DNA of 64,000 nt from Voacanga thouarsii. Lineage: Eukaryota > Streptophyta > Magnoliopsida > Gentianales > Apocynaceae. Positions 22,119 to 35,109 of this stretch are shown one piece after another (positions within the stretch are counted from its first letter, which is position 1; every line of letters starts with the position of its first letter). A program made the position numbers and the translations under genes. The stretch lies in the NCBI GenBank assembly GCA_026120185.1, contig JANUWF010001729.1, positions 248,001-312,000 on the forward strand. The letters run 5' to 3'. The notes beneath the pieces are model-generated. The model was not told the origin of the DNA, did not search any database, and saw nothing but the letters and a program-made list of their open reading frames with translations.

Positions 22119-22158
22119 TATACCCCCACACTTAAATCTTTACTTGTCCTCAAGTAAA
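22119..22158 (-). promoter_or_regulatory. G3 polypurine tract and compensated hairpin
   Basis: Sense 'taagtgtgggggtata' follows a perfect 8-bp hairpin, arms TTTACTTG and CAAGTAAA around AGGA (+ strand 22139-22158). In G4 the arms are TTTGCTTG and CAAGCAAA, so one G-C pair has become A-U through changes on both sides. Confidence 0.75.
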
Positions 22159-24866
22159 TACTTAAACAAAGCACGCAAAAGAATTTATTTCTTTTCACAT
22201 TCATCCATAACAAAGCCATATTTTTTTACCAACCTTAGATAAAAAAATTGTCATTCATTCACCCTTTAAAAACATTTGTAAACTCATGTATTAAATCAAA
22301 TATATCAAGACCCTCAAAATTAAGTTAAACAAGTTTATACTTTAGTCTAAGAAAATTATTTCACCTCTCAAGGCAAGACATGGATAACACAAATCATACA
22401 AGTCAAGTTGTTTAACCACTTCAAAACCCATAGAATTAAATTTGCAACACTCCAAGTAGCAAAATAAAAAGATGCTCTCTTTTTTTTCATCATTTTTTTA
22501 AATCACTCTTTTTTTTTGTAGCCTCAAGTGCATGAACATTATCTTCACTCACCATATTGGTACCAATAATTTTTTCTTAGCTTTTTAGGAATTAGCGACA
22601 GTGTGATGCTTTTTGTTTCTTCTCTTCCACTAACCGTATTGGCTCCCTTAAGAAATTTCCTAATGAGATAAGCATTTTCTTTCCTAATAAAATAAACAAT
22701 TTTTTCCACTCATTTTTTTCCAATAAAAGAACAATAAATTCTCTATTTTTTCAATTCTCACCATCCTTATTCACCACCCTAAGTTAAACAAATTTAGAAA
22801 ACCATGAATCAAGAAGTAATCAACAACTCTTCCCATACTTCATTACCTCATCCATATCCAAACAAGAAAAGTACAATAAAATTCAAATACTACAGCATAA
22901 CCAAGACTAACTCAAATTGGCAAGACTTAACATATTCAACATAATACATAATTTTACTCAATAAAATCTAACCAATTGGAATGACAAAATCATATCCAAA
23001 GTAAAAAAGAAAATTATAACCTTATCATAGGCAAAAACAAATTTTAAAACTTCAACAATTTAAAACAAATATCATTGAAAATCCATTGACAATCACAAAA
23101 GATACACTTGAGAAAATATTAAATCTCTCCTCCCCCCCCCTCAGTTAAATTGGACATTGTCCTCCATGGCCTAAAATTTCACAATAAAGCATAACTATGG
23201 GACCAAACATGTAAAGCGGGAAAAGAAAATAATACTCCCTAAGGCAGATTTGCTCCAAGAAAAGAGAAGTTCAACCTTCAAAAAGTGGGAAGAATTAGTA
23301 CCAGTTGAATAAGCCTACAAAAAGAAAAACGAACACACAAGTAAAAGCCTAAACAGGAATTAAAAGAAAACAAGATAAAAGCTCAATAAAAATCAAAGGA
23401 AAAGAAAAAGAGAAAGTCAAAGCCTTTAAGACCCCCTTGAAGTAGAGCCTCCAAACGGGCCTTTAGATTGTCCAAAAGAATCACCAAATGGACCACCACA
23501 ACCTCCAAATGGATTACGAGGTCCATCTTGTCTCAACCAAACACACTTTGCAAATGGTTCTCTTTTCAATGAAAAACTTTTCCAAACTTTTGATGCTCAA
23601 GAAAAAACAAGGAGAATATCCAACGTCGATAGCCAAAGCACAATGTCAACCACCTTTAATCAACACAGCAAAATGTCACAAAGAGGCTCAATTTTCCAAG
23701 ATTTCTATATTTGCAAAAATTTCAGAAAAATGCATAGATAACTTTAAGAAGCAATCATAAAACTCACAATCTATTCTATGCATTTTTCGACCACCAAATA
23801 AACTCAACAAAGAGATGTCCATATCTAGTAAATTTTTCCTCAAAAATATGTATACAAAATGCCAAGAAATTCAAGAGGATAGAATCTACCTTAACATGAA
23901 GAGAGTTTTGCATCAATGTATTGCCCAACGTGTGAGCATTAAAACTTTGAACTCTTGGGGTATAATTCGTAGAAGAAGGAAAGCAGTGTGAAGAAGAAAG
24001 AAAGAAGAAGCAGGGAAAGGGGAAAAACATAGAGAAACAAAATAGCATTCTGGAGGAATAGGGAAATAAAAATCAAAGAAGAAAGAGAAATAGAAGAAAC
24101 AAGACAAAAAAGAAAGAAAGAAATGAAATAAAACACAAAGAAAGGAATTGGGGAGGGGGGGGGCAGTGCTTCACGTGAACAAACAAGAAAAGCAAAAAAA
24201 AAAAAAAAAAAGGAAAAAGGAAGAAAATGACAAAATAGGAAGAATCTGGGAAGAAGAGTAAGGAAACAAACGAAAAGAAAAGAAAAAACTAAAGGAAAAG
24301 AAAATTGCAAATTGATTATTGTTCTTACCCTTTTTTCTCGTTTTCTCTTTTTTTTTTTTAAATAATTAAAAACTATCCTAATTGAACGCATGAACACAAT
24401 ACATTTAAAACATGAATGCATGAATTAAAAATTAGACTACAATTAAAATAATAATAACAATAATAGTAATAAATAAAATACAATAAAATAAAAAAATTTA
24501 GTTCACACAAAAAAATATCGTGTTGGTGTACATAAGCAAAAAGTCCAAACCTAAAAATAAAAAGAGTTAGTAGTGACTCAAAATTATTAACATAAAAATC
24601 ATCAATTAAATAGTTGAATATAATTAATATACTTATTTTACATTAACACGAGGTTAGTAAAATTAAATAGCTAAATATGCAACATATAACAACAAGTTAA
24701 TAATTATGAACAAGTATTTACCTATTGACATATTTACAATATATAGTGGCATTAAAGTACAATTATTCAATAACACAAAATATGGCACGTATTCATGCAA
24801 GGAGCATATATATGTATATATATAAACATGGTTAAATCGACAAAATCTAAAATTTCATGATATTGT

Positions 24867-24884
24867 TCCTCGGCAACGGCGCCA
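24867..24884 (-). promoter_or_regulatory. G3 primer binding site (tRNA-Asp type)
   Basis: Sense TGGCGCCGTTGCCGAGGA starts six bases from the LTR. It matches the complement of the plant tRNA-Asp 3' end at all but one position; this is the primer known for Athila/Tat gypsy elements. Confidence 0.8.
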
Positions 24885-24890
24885 AAAACT

Positions 24891-25121
24891 TGATGCGTAA
24901 ATTTTGGGTGTATAAAAATCATCAAATTTAAATATATCCTTTGGCCAACTTGTAATTAAAACACTAATCACAAAATAAATATAAGAGCAAGTATACTCAT
25001 CACAAGCATAGTATAGGGAATTAACAAGTATCGATCCTCAAAGGAACAAGTACACACTAGTCACTTTTCATTCATTGTTTAACCTATCAACTAAATTAAT
25101 AAAGAAATCAAAATCAAAATC

Positions 25122-25169
<48 letters not shown>

Positions 25170-26773
25170 CTCATAGAGAGGAAAACATGGAATCAAATAA
25201 TTATTCTAAAAAACATGACATGAATCATCTAGCAAATATCATAATCGATTATTATCTTGGTCTCATGAAGGATTTAATATAGACCCACTTCGTTTGCAAT
25301 CCATAGAATCACTATCTTCTAGTGAAATTAGTGAACATATTCTGTCTCAACCAATTTATCCAAAAAATGCATTAAAATCAATTCTCATATAAACTCCTAT
25401 ATTCTAGGCAATTTAAAACATGAAATTAGTCAATAAATCCATATTCTAGCAATCATCAACTAACCTTTGATTACCCAAATTCTGGATAATTAACCCCTTT
25501 TACAAGCAAGTTAAGACATAACAAATATGAAATTAATTAGATTAAAACCATTATACCTCTTTTTTTCAAGCAAGTTTGCAATAAGAATTAATTAATCAAT
25601 TTCGTAGGAAAAATAGGTAATCAAATCCCAAGAAAAATAATTAATTAGTCAAAGAACTAAATTAACTTAAAATCACAAATCAAGACTAATATCTAAACAC
25701 AATTAAAGAATTAAACTCATCATTATTCTAGAGAAAGAAAACAAGGAAAGAGATAAATACTCATAGACAAGCCTTTCAATTTTCAATGAAAACTCCTCGT
25801 AAAACAATGCTTCTTGAATTATTTCTCTAGAGAAAATATTGGGGGTGCACTCGAAAAAATATGTCTAAGTCTCTACGTTGTGCATACCTTTTTTCTAATG
25901 TAGTTGGCCTTTATTTATATGCTTACAAATTTCCTTAAAATTCAAAATAAAAAAGAAGTAGTAATTTCCTAATAAAAATAAAGGATGTCCACGAGTTAAG
26001 TTGTCAAACAATTGGAAACTTGGTTTTGTCTTTTTGCACTGAAACACATTCTTTTTCTTGAAATTGGCTTCACCCAAGCCATTCTCCTTTGAATTCAGCT
26101 CTCCCGAGCCAATTAACAAGTCTAACGCCAACTAAATTTCTTTTCTTTTTGAAGCCAACTTGCCTGAGCCACCAAAGCTTCATAAATTTCTCCTTTTGTT
26201 GTCGGCTTACCCGAGCCGTAAACCGAGCCGCGAACCAAGACACCCGTTGTTTCTTTCTTATGTTGTCTTCTCGCTGAGCCGCGACTTAGCTTTAGGCATC
26301 CTTCCTACAATGTTTTACATCTTGAGCATGATAAATGTTTGTATTTTTCTCCTTTTACTTTTTTTCTTTGTTTTCTTGCCTTAGCCTACTGATTTTGTTA
26401 CTTTCTTTTTTTCTTTGTTGCTTTTGTTTTTGGTGAAGTCGACCGAGCTTTAATCCAAGCCATTGTTTTCTTTTCCTTCCTTTTAACCAATTTCCAAGTG
26501 CTCCTCCATTTCATCCATTGTTTTTTTCTATGTTTTCCTCCGTTCTTCCAGTATAGGACTGACGCCAGGTCCATCTTCTTGGCCTGGGGCTGGGTCTGCA
26601 CTAGAAAATTATTAAATTTGCTCCAAATTTCAATTATTTTTGCATAAAATTATAGAAAAGCATTTTTATAAGTAAAATATCAAATAAGAAGGAATATGAC
26701 TAGTTATTGTATAAAAAGTATCTCAAATTAGCCTAAAAAACTAAGAAAATAATGATGATTTTAGCCTCTATCA
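24891..26773 (-). repeat. G3 5' LTR
   Basis: The + strand begins TGATGCGTAAATTTT and ends GCCTCTATCA. It has an (AT)n run at 25127-25168, a TATA box at 25910-25919, CCCGAGCC-like words at 26070-26290 and a 'gacgccaggtcc' block near 26560. It is homologous throughout to 10406-12293. Confidence 0.85.
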
Positions 26774-27560
26774 ACTATAATAACTAAAAGATTATTTCTG
26801 AGCCTACCTGGGATGTGAGTGTTATAAGGACAAGGTTGAATATGTGTTGAAAGAGGCAAATAGGTCAAAACCGTTATTACTCCAATAATGACTTTGAGGC
26901 TCAATTGCGTGCCATAGTCTACATATTTGCGTTTAATGTTTACCTTAAGGCTAGTGGTTTCAATGAGTCTAGGGTCCTTAATCTGTACATTCTTGACAAG
27001 ATGATAAGGAGTGAGACTATTCCTTTTACCCCTATTATTATTCAGTCCATGCAAGAGGTTGTTTACTCTGGCATAGTTACTAAGGCCATCAAATTCCCCT
27101 TATTTATTATGCACATCCTATGCGACTTTGGAGTGAGCGTAGATGGAAAGATTAGTAAGTCCACTATTGGCTAAGAACTAGTGACTGAGCATACTTTGGT
27201 TCAGTGTGGCTATCGGTATGATAAGAGGGCGAGGCGATAGAAGAAGCCTTTTGAGGTCCAACACCCAGGGAAGGTAGAACTTCCCCCTGAAGAGGAGGAG
27301 GAAGCGGAGCAGCCTACTCGACCTCACACCCGTGCTACTGATTCTCGTTCTTGTATTGATTTTGAGGCACGAGTGGAGGCCTAACTAGAGAGACAAATGA
27401 CTATCCTCCTCCAGCTATGAGACTCATGGCTGACCTCCATTAACGCCAAGATGTCTGGAGTAAAAGTTGACAACCTTGATCCAACAATCCACTGGTGCCT
27501 CCATGAGTTGAGTCGCGGGTGATAATGAATATGATGATGATGATAAGTCTGAGCACTCTT
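26774..27560 (+). pseudogene. G2 post-pol ORF, C-terminal piece
   Basis: This continues the ORF cut at 10405. The open stretch 26905-27174 encodes 'AIVYIFAFNVYLKASGFNES' and 'PIIIQSMQEVV', aligning with the G1 protein. Further on, 'EEEEEAEQPTRPHTRA' and an acidic tail (EYDDDDKSEHS) close the reading near 27560, as in G1. Internal stops (for example at 26785 and 27172) make it a pseudogene. The family is probably the putative plant transposon protein group; function unknown. Confidence 0.6.
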
Positions 27561-29004
27561 GATCTACTCTTTGCACTTGTATTTTATTTTATTTTCTATT
27601 CCTTTTCTATTATTTCTTTTCTTTTGAATTTTAATGACCTTTCCTAGCTTGTACTTATCTTTTATTTTATTTTGCATTTTTTTAAATTTTTTTCTAGATT
27701 TATGTTTTCTTTTTTTATTATTATTATTCTTTTTGAAGTTAGGTACTCTTGTGACTTCTTTAATGACTACTCCTTGTGGTGGAATTACACATGTTGGATG
27801 TAATATGTAATGGAAGTATTTCCTTCTCTTTATTCTTCCTCTTTATTTATTTTGGTCTTTTTGGCTTTTGTTTTCATTGTTATATCTTTGGTCCTTGAGG
27901 ACAATGTCCAGTTCATGTATGGGGGGAGAGTTTAGGTATTGAAGATATTTTTCATCTCATTTTTATGTGAAATTTTTCAAACTTTCTTAAATTTTGTGTG
28001 GTTTTCATTGTTTAGCATGGATGTAATTCTTTCTCTTACTTAGATATGAATTTTTGTCATTCATTTGGTAGATTTTTATGAAATTGGCTTATTGGATAGG
28101 ATATTGTTATGACTTGAGAATTTAGATAAATCTTGTTTATGCATTGGTATTAGAGTATTATTTGACTCATTTAGTTTGAATGTGGAGAATATGATGAATG
28201 TGGGAAAAGTTTATTGCCTAACTTTTGTATTATGGGTTTAAACTTTGCTTAGCTTTGAGTTGTGATAAGGAATGTGAAGAGATAAAAGATCTTTGTGAGG
28301 AAAGATTATGGAAAAATTATGAAAACTTGTTGTGAGTTGAAAAATTGAGCAAAATAAATTGATTTTTGTTTCCTCTTTGAAGGTGAGAAAGTATTATTTT
28401 TTGCTTGATTATGGGGGATAATACGTATAGTGAAGAGAAATCCACTTTCTTCAAGTTATGAATTCCCAAAAGCAAAAGAGAGGACAGAGATTGGAAAAAT
28501 GATAAGTGATGACCAAAATGGGGCTAATACGGTGTGTGAAAAGATGTCCATGCACTTGAGGCTATAAATTCCCTAAATCATTGAAAAAATTGAGAGAAAA
28601 AAATTGAGTGTTTTCCGTATATCATGACTTGAGTTATGCAATTTTTGGATTTATAATGCTTGAGTTGATAGATAGCTTGACTTGTGTGATTCATGTTATC
28701 TATGTTTTTACTTGAGTGGTGAAATAATTTTCTTAGACTAAGGTATAAACTTGATTAATTTGACTTCAAGATTTTTTTGATGTCCTGCCAAATGTTTCAA
28801 AGATTTAATTGTTTTCAAGGGGTTTGATGAATGGCAAGAATTTTATCTAAAGTTTGGAAGGAAATTATAATTCTTGTTTGTGTCAAATTTTTGGAATTAT
28901 TAAATTCTTGTGTGTGTGTGTGTGTGTGTTTTTTTTTTTTTGATGATTTTCTTGGCTTCAAATGTTCTGCTTGAGGACAAGCAAAAGTTCAAGTGTGGGG
29001 GAAT
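27561..29004 (+). repeat. G2 3' non-coding region with palindrome and PPT
   Basis: This is an A/T-rich spacer. The palindrome GGACAATGTCC (27899-27909) is followed by 'tatggggggagag' (27918-27930). A (TG)n run lies at 28909-28929. The hairpin arms TTCTGCTTG and CAAGCAAAA around AGGA (28965-28986) have one mismatch. Polypurine tract 'aagtgtgggggaat' (28991-29004) abuts the LTR. Confidence 0.7.
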
Positions 29005-32000
29005 TGATTGGGGCTAAAATTATTACTATTTTCCTAGTTATTTGAGGTCGTTTTGAGATATTTTTGATGTAAAAACTAGGCGTATTCCTTCCTATTTGAC
29101 ATTTTACTTGTGAAAAGTGTTTTGACAAATTTGTGTAGATTTGAGTTAATTTCTAGCAAAATTAGAGAAATTCCAGAACACACCTGGCACCAGGCCTAGC
29201 AAGTGGACCGGGCACCAGGTGGAGCAAGAAAATTCTATGTACAAAATTAGGAATTTTCCAATGATTTAGGTATTTTCCAAATCCTACTCGGCCAAGACTT
29301 CTCAAGCAACAAATTTAGCATCAAATAGGCCTATAAAAGCAAGAGAAAACACAAGAGAAAAGGGGATTGAAGGTAAATTCGAGGAGCAAAAATTCCAATA
29401 ACTCATTAAAGGAGGAATTCATCAAATTAAGGAGGGTTGTTTAAGAGAGTCTTCAAATGTGAAAAAGGAGGCTTGTCTATAAGTACTTTCTTTTACCTTT
29501 GTTTTCTTTTTCTTAAACAATGATATTTTCAATATTTTTATTGTAATTTGACATTGCTTTCAGGATTCATGATTTCTTGAATTAATTTAGTATTTTGATC
29601 AATTTTTTATTTAACTTGGGATTTGATTACTTGTTTTGCTTATGGAGTTGGTGTTGGGTATCTGAGGCTCGTATCCTATACGGCTCAGCAGAAAATAAAC
29701 GAGATACCATCCTAGGACTTGCCTATGTGTGGAAAGACATAAAGACAATAAAGGTAACAGCTTTTTACCTTTGTTTGATCGTCCGAAGAACAAAAAAGTG
29801 ATCTTCTTCAAGTCGAGGTGCGATCCAGCAATCCTCTTATGCAAACTCCACAAGAGTTGGACGTCTAACCACTATAATCATAGTGTGTGATTATCTCTAA
29901 CAGTGATCCATACATAGGAATACTCAAGCACCAACATTTCCTATGCTAGCAGAAAAAGATGGCAGCTAGGGCTGTTTTCGTTTTCAGCAAAACGAGAGAG
30001 AGAGAGAGATATAGAGAGAGAAGAAGAAGACATTTGTTTTTGTGGCTCCTATTTTTGTGTGAATCACCCTTGGATTAGGGTTTCGAGCATATCCAATATA
30101 TGTTCCAAAATCTATTGAAAATCTGAAATCCTAAAACAATTAGAATTTCCTAATTGTAATTGGAAACATCAAGTTCCCACAATTACAACTTGGACCACAA
30201 ATTATAACTACTTATAATTTGTCCACAACAACTTCTCTTTCTCACAATTAACCCATCTATGTTATCAAATAACATCTTGAGTATATAATCCTCTATTGTG
30301 TGTGACCTATTAGGTTTCCCAGTCAATTGGTAAAGAACATGAATTAATCCAAACGTCTTTGAGATTAATAATCCATAATTAATTAGAATTAATCCTATTA
30401 ATTCTAATCAGGATTAGTTTATTAATTCTTCAATTAATAAACCCATATTCCTAGATCATGAGCGGTATCTAGCAACACATCATGACCACCCAAGAGTCCA
30501 GGAAGTCAAGTGGCTTGACAAGAACCCTTCAATAACAAACTTCAGTGCAATGAACTCCTTCCATCATACAATATCTCATTCGGTTTGGAGTACGGAATTA
30601 GTATCAACTCCTTCCAGAATTAATTCTAGCCCGAATACAATAGTACTTGTACCAAGAATCCACTACTATAGATATGTATTAATTCGAACTGTTTCCAATA
30701 CACAATCGACTTGGCCAAGGACTTTCCGAGTAGTAATTCCTACAAGTGGCCGTGAGATATTCGCCCCTACTATTAGGAGTGGTGAATCCTTTATTGACCC
30801 TCTCAGCTACTTTTGTTTACCTCACAATGTATCCAATATCCATCCCATAGGCGGCCCTCGATCGAGCTCCGGAGATTAGAATCAAAGTACAATGCTCAGC
30901 AAACAAAGTACCTTGGAGATCTCAAGTCTAAGGATACTTGCACGTGTGCTATATTGAGATTATTTCACTGGCACTAAATAGTTATCCATGTGATTATCTC
31001 AAAACTAGGTCATCCAATAAACTTGTTCCATTAACAAGCATCCACGTGTTAACTATGAGTATCTCAATACTCACGGTTATGAGAACCATTGCCTGATCAA
31101 ATTAGAAAGTCTAACACATGCTAATCTTAATGCATTAATGATGTCTTGTCTCATTAATACTATGACTAGAGACTATTTAAGTACTAACACCATCCAGTGT
31201 AGTAGGAATCTCATATCATGATCTCTATCATGGTTTCCTTAACACAGTGTTGTACTAAGGACTTTATCGAACAGTTATATTACTTAAAGTAAACAAAAGA
31301 AACTATAAGATAAAAAATACCTTTTTTAAAATAAAATGTGTCATATACAATGTACAAGTGATTGCCTCTAGGGCACAATACTAACAGTTGGTTGATTGAT
31401 TTTTGTCATTAACTTGCTTAAAAAATAGGTTGATAATGACTTCAAAGTTAATTTCATATTTGTTATCTCTTAACTTGCTTAAAAAGGGGGTTAATTGTTA
31501 AGAACTTTGGTAATCAAATGTTAGTTGGTGATTGCTGGAATATGGATTCATTGACTAATTTCATGATTTAAATCACTTAGAATGTAAGGGTTTATATGAG
31601 GATTGATTTTAATGCATCTTTTGGATAAATTGGTTGAGACAGAATATGTTCAGTAATTTAACTAAAAGATAGTGATTTCATAGATTGCAAACGAAGTGGG
31701 TCTATTTTAAGTCCTTCATGAAACCAAGATAATAATTGATTGTGATATTGTCTAAGTGACTTATTATCATGTTTTCCAGAGCTTTTGTCCAAATTGCATA
31801 TTTTCACATCCTTGAATTATACATATTTATTTATTTTTCTTTTTATTATTTTATCACTATATTTGGGTCGATTAAACAATGAATGAAAAGTGATTAGTGT
31901 GTACTTGTTCCTTTGAGGATCAATACTCGTTAATTCCCTATGATATACTTGCAATGAGTATACTTGCTCATATATATATTTTGATATCAATATTTTAATT

Positions 32001-32063
32001 AAAACTTGACTAAGAAATAGATTTAAATTTGATAATTTTTATACGCCCAAAATTTACGCATCA
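29005..32063 (+). repeat. G2 3' LTR (hosting a solo copia LTR)
   Basis: It starts TGATTGGGG after the polypurine tract and ends TTTACGCATCA, the complement of the G3 LTR start. Without the 1735-bp solo LTR and one TSD copy it is about 1.3 kb. A TATA box (TATAAAA, 29332-29338) and a CAGGY-rich block (29178-29225) are present. Copia S resumes right after it, so G2 lies inside S. No 5' LTR of G2 is seen in the window. Confidence 0.8.
29652..31386 (-). mobile_element. Solo LTR of the A copia family
   Basis: The + strand begins TGTTGGGTATC and ends CACAATACTAACA, the complement of a full A-family LTR (1735 bp). It is flanked on both sides by GTTGG (29647-29651 and 31387-31391), a perfect 5-bp duplication. 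It therefore records a full insertion reduced to one LTR by recombination. The hairpin array is at 30154-30441, with two loops altered. Confidence 0.92.
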
Positions 32064-32850
32064 ATCTCAAACCAAGTATGCGAAAATTTTAGTTAAGAAA
32101 TTCAACAAGGAAGATTCAAAATCTATCAGAACACCTATCATTGTTTCTCAAAAACTGTCAAAAGATAACAAAGGATAAGAGATAGATTAACATTTGTTCA
32201 TAAGCATAATTTGAGGCTTGCTATATCTGACTGCAAGTCATCTTGACATCAGTTATAGTGTTGGAATCTATGCGATATCAAACCAGTTTCAAGGCGCCAT
32301 ATGTGAAAGTTGTTAAGAGAATTCTTAAATATATCTGTCATACTTTTGAGTATGGTATTTATTTTAGTAAAGATTTTAGCATACACTTATTTTCGTATAG
32401 TGATGCAAATTAGGTAGGAAACTATGATAATCGCAAGAGTACTTTTGGAGGTTGTTTTTATCTAGGAAACAATATTATGTCATGGTAAAATAAGAAATCG
32501 AATTTTATATCATTGTTAACTGTAGAAACCGAATATATTACTACAAGAAGTTGTCGCATTCAACTATTATAGATAAAATACATATTGGAAGATTATGACA
32601 TTGGACAACAAGAGTTAATTGTTTGTTGTGACAACATAAGGACTATTGATATTTTAAAGAATGTAGTCCAATATAGCTTGACAAAGCACAGTGATATAAG
32701 ACATCATTTCATTAGAGAGCTTGTTGAACAAAGAATTGTGAAGATTGAATGTGTTCCAACTCAAAAACAACTTGTTGATATCTTCCCAAAACCTTTTGAT
32801 ACTATGCGATTTGAAGAATTGCTGAAAGCATTAGAACTTTGCTTGCTTTG
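32064..32850 (+). pseudogene. Copia S reverse transcriptase end and RNase H
   Basis: The reading starts at the G2 border with 'QTKYAKILVKKFN', continues with 'FEYGIYFSKDF', then the RNase H blocks 'YSDAN', 'ETEYI' and 'CDNIRTIDI...HSDIRHHFIRELVEQ', ending 'VDIFPKPFDTMRFEELLKAL'. Catalytic Asp/Glu residues of RNase H are recognisable. Several stops occur before 32585; the last 88 codons are open. The wording resembles SIRE/Maximus copia elements more than A, B or C. Upstream pol was displaced or lost at the G2 insertion. Confidence 0.8.
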
Positions 32851-33234
32851 ACATATGAAACTCTGTGTCAACCTTTGTATATAACAAATTTCTTTTTTTT
32901 TTGTTAATTTTAATTATTTTGATAAATTAGAAAGGAGAACTATTTGGCATATATTTAAAGATATATTGCAGATATGCAAGAGTTATGACATGACTCGAAC
33001 TCTGCAAAAAAGTTCGGATGAATGAACTTGCACTAATTGTATCTCACAAAAAATTTACCTCATTCAGTTCAACCAGTGAAACTTAAGATGGTTCACAGAA
33101 GACTAAAGGTTGCAAAGTTTCAAAGGAAGTTAAACTTTTCACAAAAACTCGCAACTTTCTCTGAAAACTCTTTACAAAACCTTGCTTGCTCTCTACCGCC
33201 TAAATAAATTTTTGGTGATTTCAAAGCCCTAGTC
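32851..33234 (+). other. S spacer between RNase H and post-pol ORF
   Basis: Short non-coding link with a T-run near 32890. Nothing else is seen. Confidence 0.4.
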
Positions 33235-33570
33235 ATGGTTGAGAAACTACACAGGAGATTACGACACATACTAGCTGCAGATGATTTCATGGAGACTGAG
33301 TTGCCTAATCTAAATGCCTCAACAACATATATCTTTGTGAATACTAATTTGGGTAGTATTGCTCCATCTATGAATCTTGTTCTTAATTCTCATATCACTA
33401 TCAATGGCTATCATTAGATTATTACTTTGGTTGAGGATATTTATGATTTCATTAGATATTGTTTATATGATGATAATGTTGAAATTTGTATGGGACATAA
33501 GTTCTCTATTCCATAAACACTTGTCAATTTGTATGAAAAATGGAAATTTGTAGGGTCCAGTGGGATATAA
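33235..33570 (+). pseudogene. S envelope-like/post-pol ORF, N-terminal piece
   Basis: The ATG at 33235 opens 'VEKLHRRLRHILAADDFMETELPNLNAS'. Stops occur at 33415 and 33514, and a TAA coincides with the TSD at 33568. After removal of B the same frame continues at 42280 ('NTMLDPSLVQMFKEG'). SIRE-type copia elements carry a long ORF after pol, often called envelope-like; this fits by position. A duplicate of 33252-33570 lies at 40502-40828. Confidence 0.55.
33566..33570 (+). repeat. TATAA target-site duplication of B
   Basis: TATAA precedes the LTR at 33571 and follows LTR-c at 42275-42279; a third copy at 40824-40828 precedes LTR-c. Confidence 0.85.
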
Positions 33571-35091
33571 TGTTGAGATTCGTGAACTCATATATGCAGA
33601 AAACATCCACGAATCCCTTTTGAGGATCCAAGCCAAATGATTAAGACGATCTAAGGATTACAGAATCACCTCTATTCAGCGAAATAAAGATCTCTGGATT
33701 CTGGTTTTTTGTCGTACATGTAACTCAAATGATCACCATACATTGTAATGTGCAAATGCCCTCTATCGGATACACATGGCGAAACAACTCGTTACCCCAA
33801 GAGTGCTAGCACCTAGGATTTGAGATGATTAAATTTCAGATGAATTGAGGCACAAATATTATTTTCTAACAGAGAGCACCCTTGAGAAGACTGCTAGGGT
33901 TTTCTTAAAACCACCTAAACCTCATGGAGTGCAACTCTGATAATATCTTATCATATTTTGTTTTAAATTTAAATTAAATAAAAACTGGTATGATAAGATT
34001 CTGTCAATATCTTGGTAATTTAACGAATTAAGTTACAGAGTCAGATTCTTATAATCTGGACATCATCCACATATACCGAATGTGGACATATTTCCAGATT
34101 CATTGTATCCGATCAATTTTCTAGATTCAATTAACTTAGACACATTTCCAGATTCATTGAACCTGGTTACCAAAAAAATAACCCAATGAGTTCGCTTATT
34201 GTGTGATCCTATAGGTTCATTTAACACTGGCAGTGTGCCCAAATCACATTTAAATGGCCCACAAGTTTTAAGAGATTTCTAGAAAAACATTATAACTATC
34301 CAGGTTAAATGAAGATCAATGATCTCTTTGAACTAAACCATAACTTTATATTTAGTTCTTTTGTCAGACAATATCCAGATTAAGTATAAGGTATGGAGCA
34401 TGTCATCCTTATTAAGCTTAATCAATTATTTCTTGATCTCATAGTAGACTATTCAGACAAATGATATCAATAACTCAAATTGATACATTTGAGCATGGAC
34501 ATACATTTTAACAGTCTAACTTATCAATAGGTCCATAGATATCTTTCCCATAATTGAGAGGGAAAAATTCCTTCACTATCAATTATATTTCTCTCCCTGG
34601 TTTATTCTATATCCAACAGTGGTCTAATTTCTTATCTGGTTAAAGATAACTTTAGACAACGTTAAAATATAGAATTTATCAAGTAGGAAATTATGATGAA
34701 TTCAGGTCAAAGGACTTTTAATATCATTATGGCTAGAAAATACTTATGATATGTTCCATGAAATACTCTCCTAGTGGGTCATGTCCAATACAATATTCTG
34801 TAACATTTATTTATGTTTTGACTTGATATCACATATATCCATGACCAGTAAAACATAGCCATCAAGTCACAAACATACTAATCTTGATTTATTATTGTTC
34901 CAATAACAACAATCCATCAAGGATAGTTTAAGAATAGTCATTGTATTGATTGTAGGGTTTTACTATCAAGTCATGTACTTGATGACCACAAACTGAATGC
35001 ACTATTCATCAAAAGAAATGTCTCATATTATTACATAATATATAATGACAATAGTATAAGTATAAATTGACTCTAGGGTATATCCCTAATA
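33571..35091 (-). repeat. B 3' LTR (LTR-a)
   Basis: The + strand begins TGTTGAGATTCG and ends TATCCCTAATA. It is about 1.52 kb and homologous to 40829-42274. The internal polypurine tract follows on its right. Confidence 0.88.
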
Positions 35092-35105
35092 ATCTCCCAC
35101 TTGCA
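35092..35105 (-). promoter_or_regulatory. B polypurine tract
   Basis: Sense 'tgcaagtgggagat' abuts LTR-a; the same word precedes the 3' LTR of A. Confidence 0.75.
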
Positions 35106-35109
35106 CTAA

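Larger units (their letters stand above)
22117..24890 (-). repeat. G3 internal region, non-coding
   Basis: In sense orientation it runs from the primer site (24884 down) to the polypurine tract (22134-22120). It is A/T-rich with homopolymer runs and has no credible gag or pol. The palindrome GGACATTGTCC lies at 23152-23162, with a C-rich run (G-rich in sense) at 23129-23142. It resembles the spacers of G1 and G2. Short Ser/Phe-rich readings (23939-24421) are low complexity. Confidence 0.75.
10406..26773 (-). mobile_element. Gypsy-like element G3, non-autonomous, hosting copia A
   Basis: Two related LTRs with TGAT...ATCA ends (10406-12293 and 24891-26773) face the same way. The flanks are accat (10401-10405) and actat (26774-26778), a 5-bp TSD with one mismatch. 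On the - strand the order is LTR, tRNA-Asp primer site, 2.77 kb of non-coding internal sequence, polypurine tract, LTR. There is no gag or pol, so it must have moved with enzymes from another element. Its 3' junction was later hit by copia A. Insertion interrupted the G2 post-pol ORF. Confidence 0.85.

Noticed and set aside
23939..24421. 160-codon Phe/Ser/Leu-rich - strand reading in G3
   Set aside because: Low complexity, with homopolymer runs; no domain and no match to G1 or G2 proteins.
10629..25168. CRISPR-like or satellite array from the repeated AT runs
   Set aside because: These are simple dinucleotide runs at equivalent places in two LTR copies; there are no spaced direct repeats.
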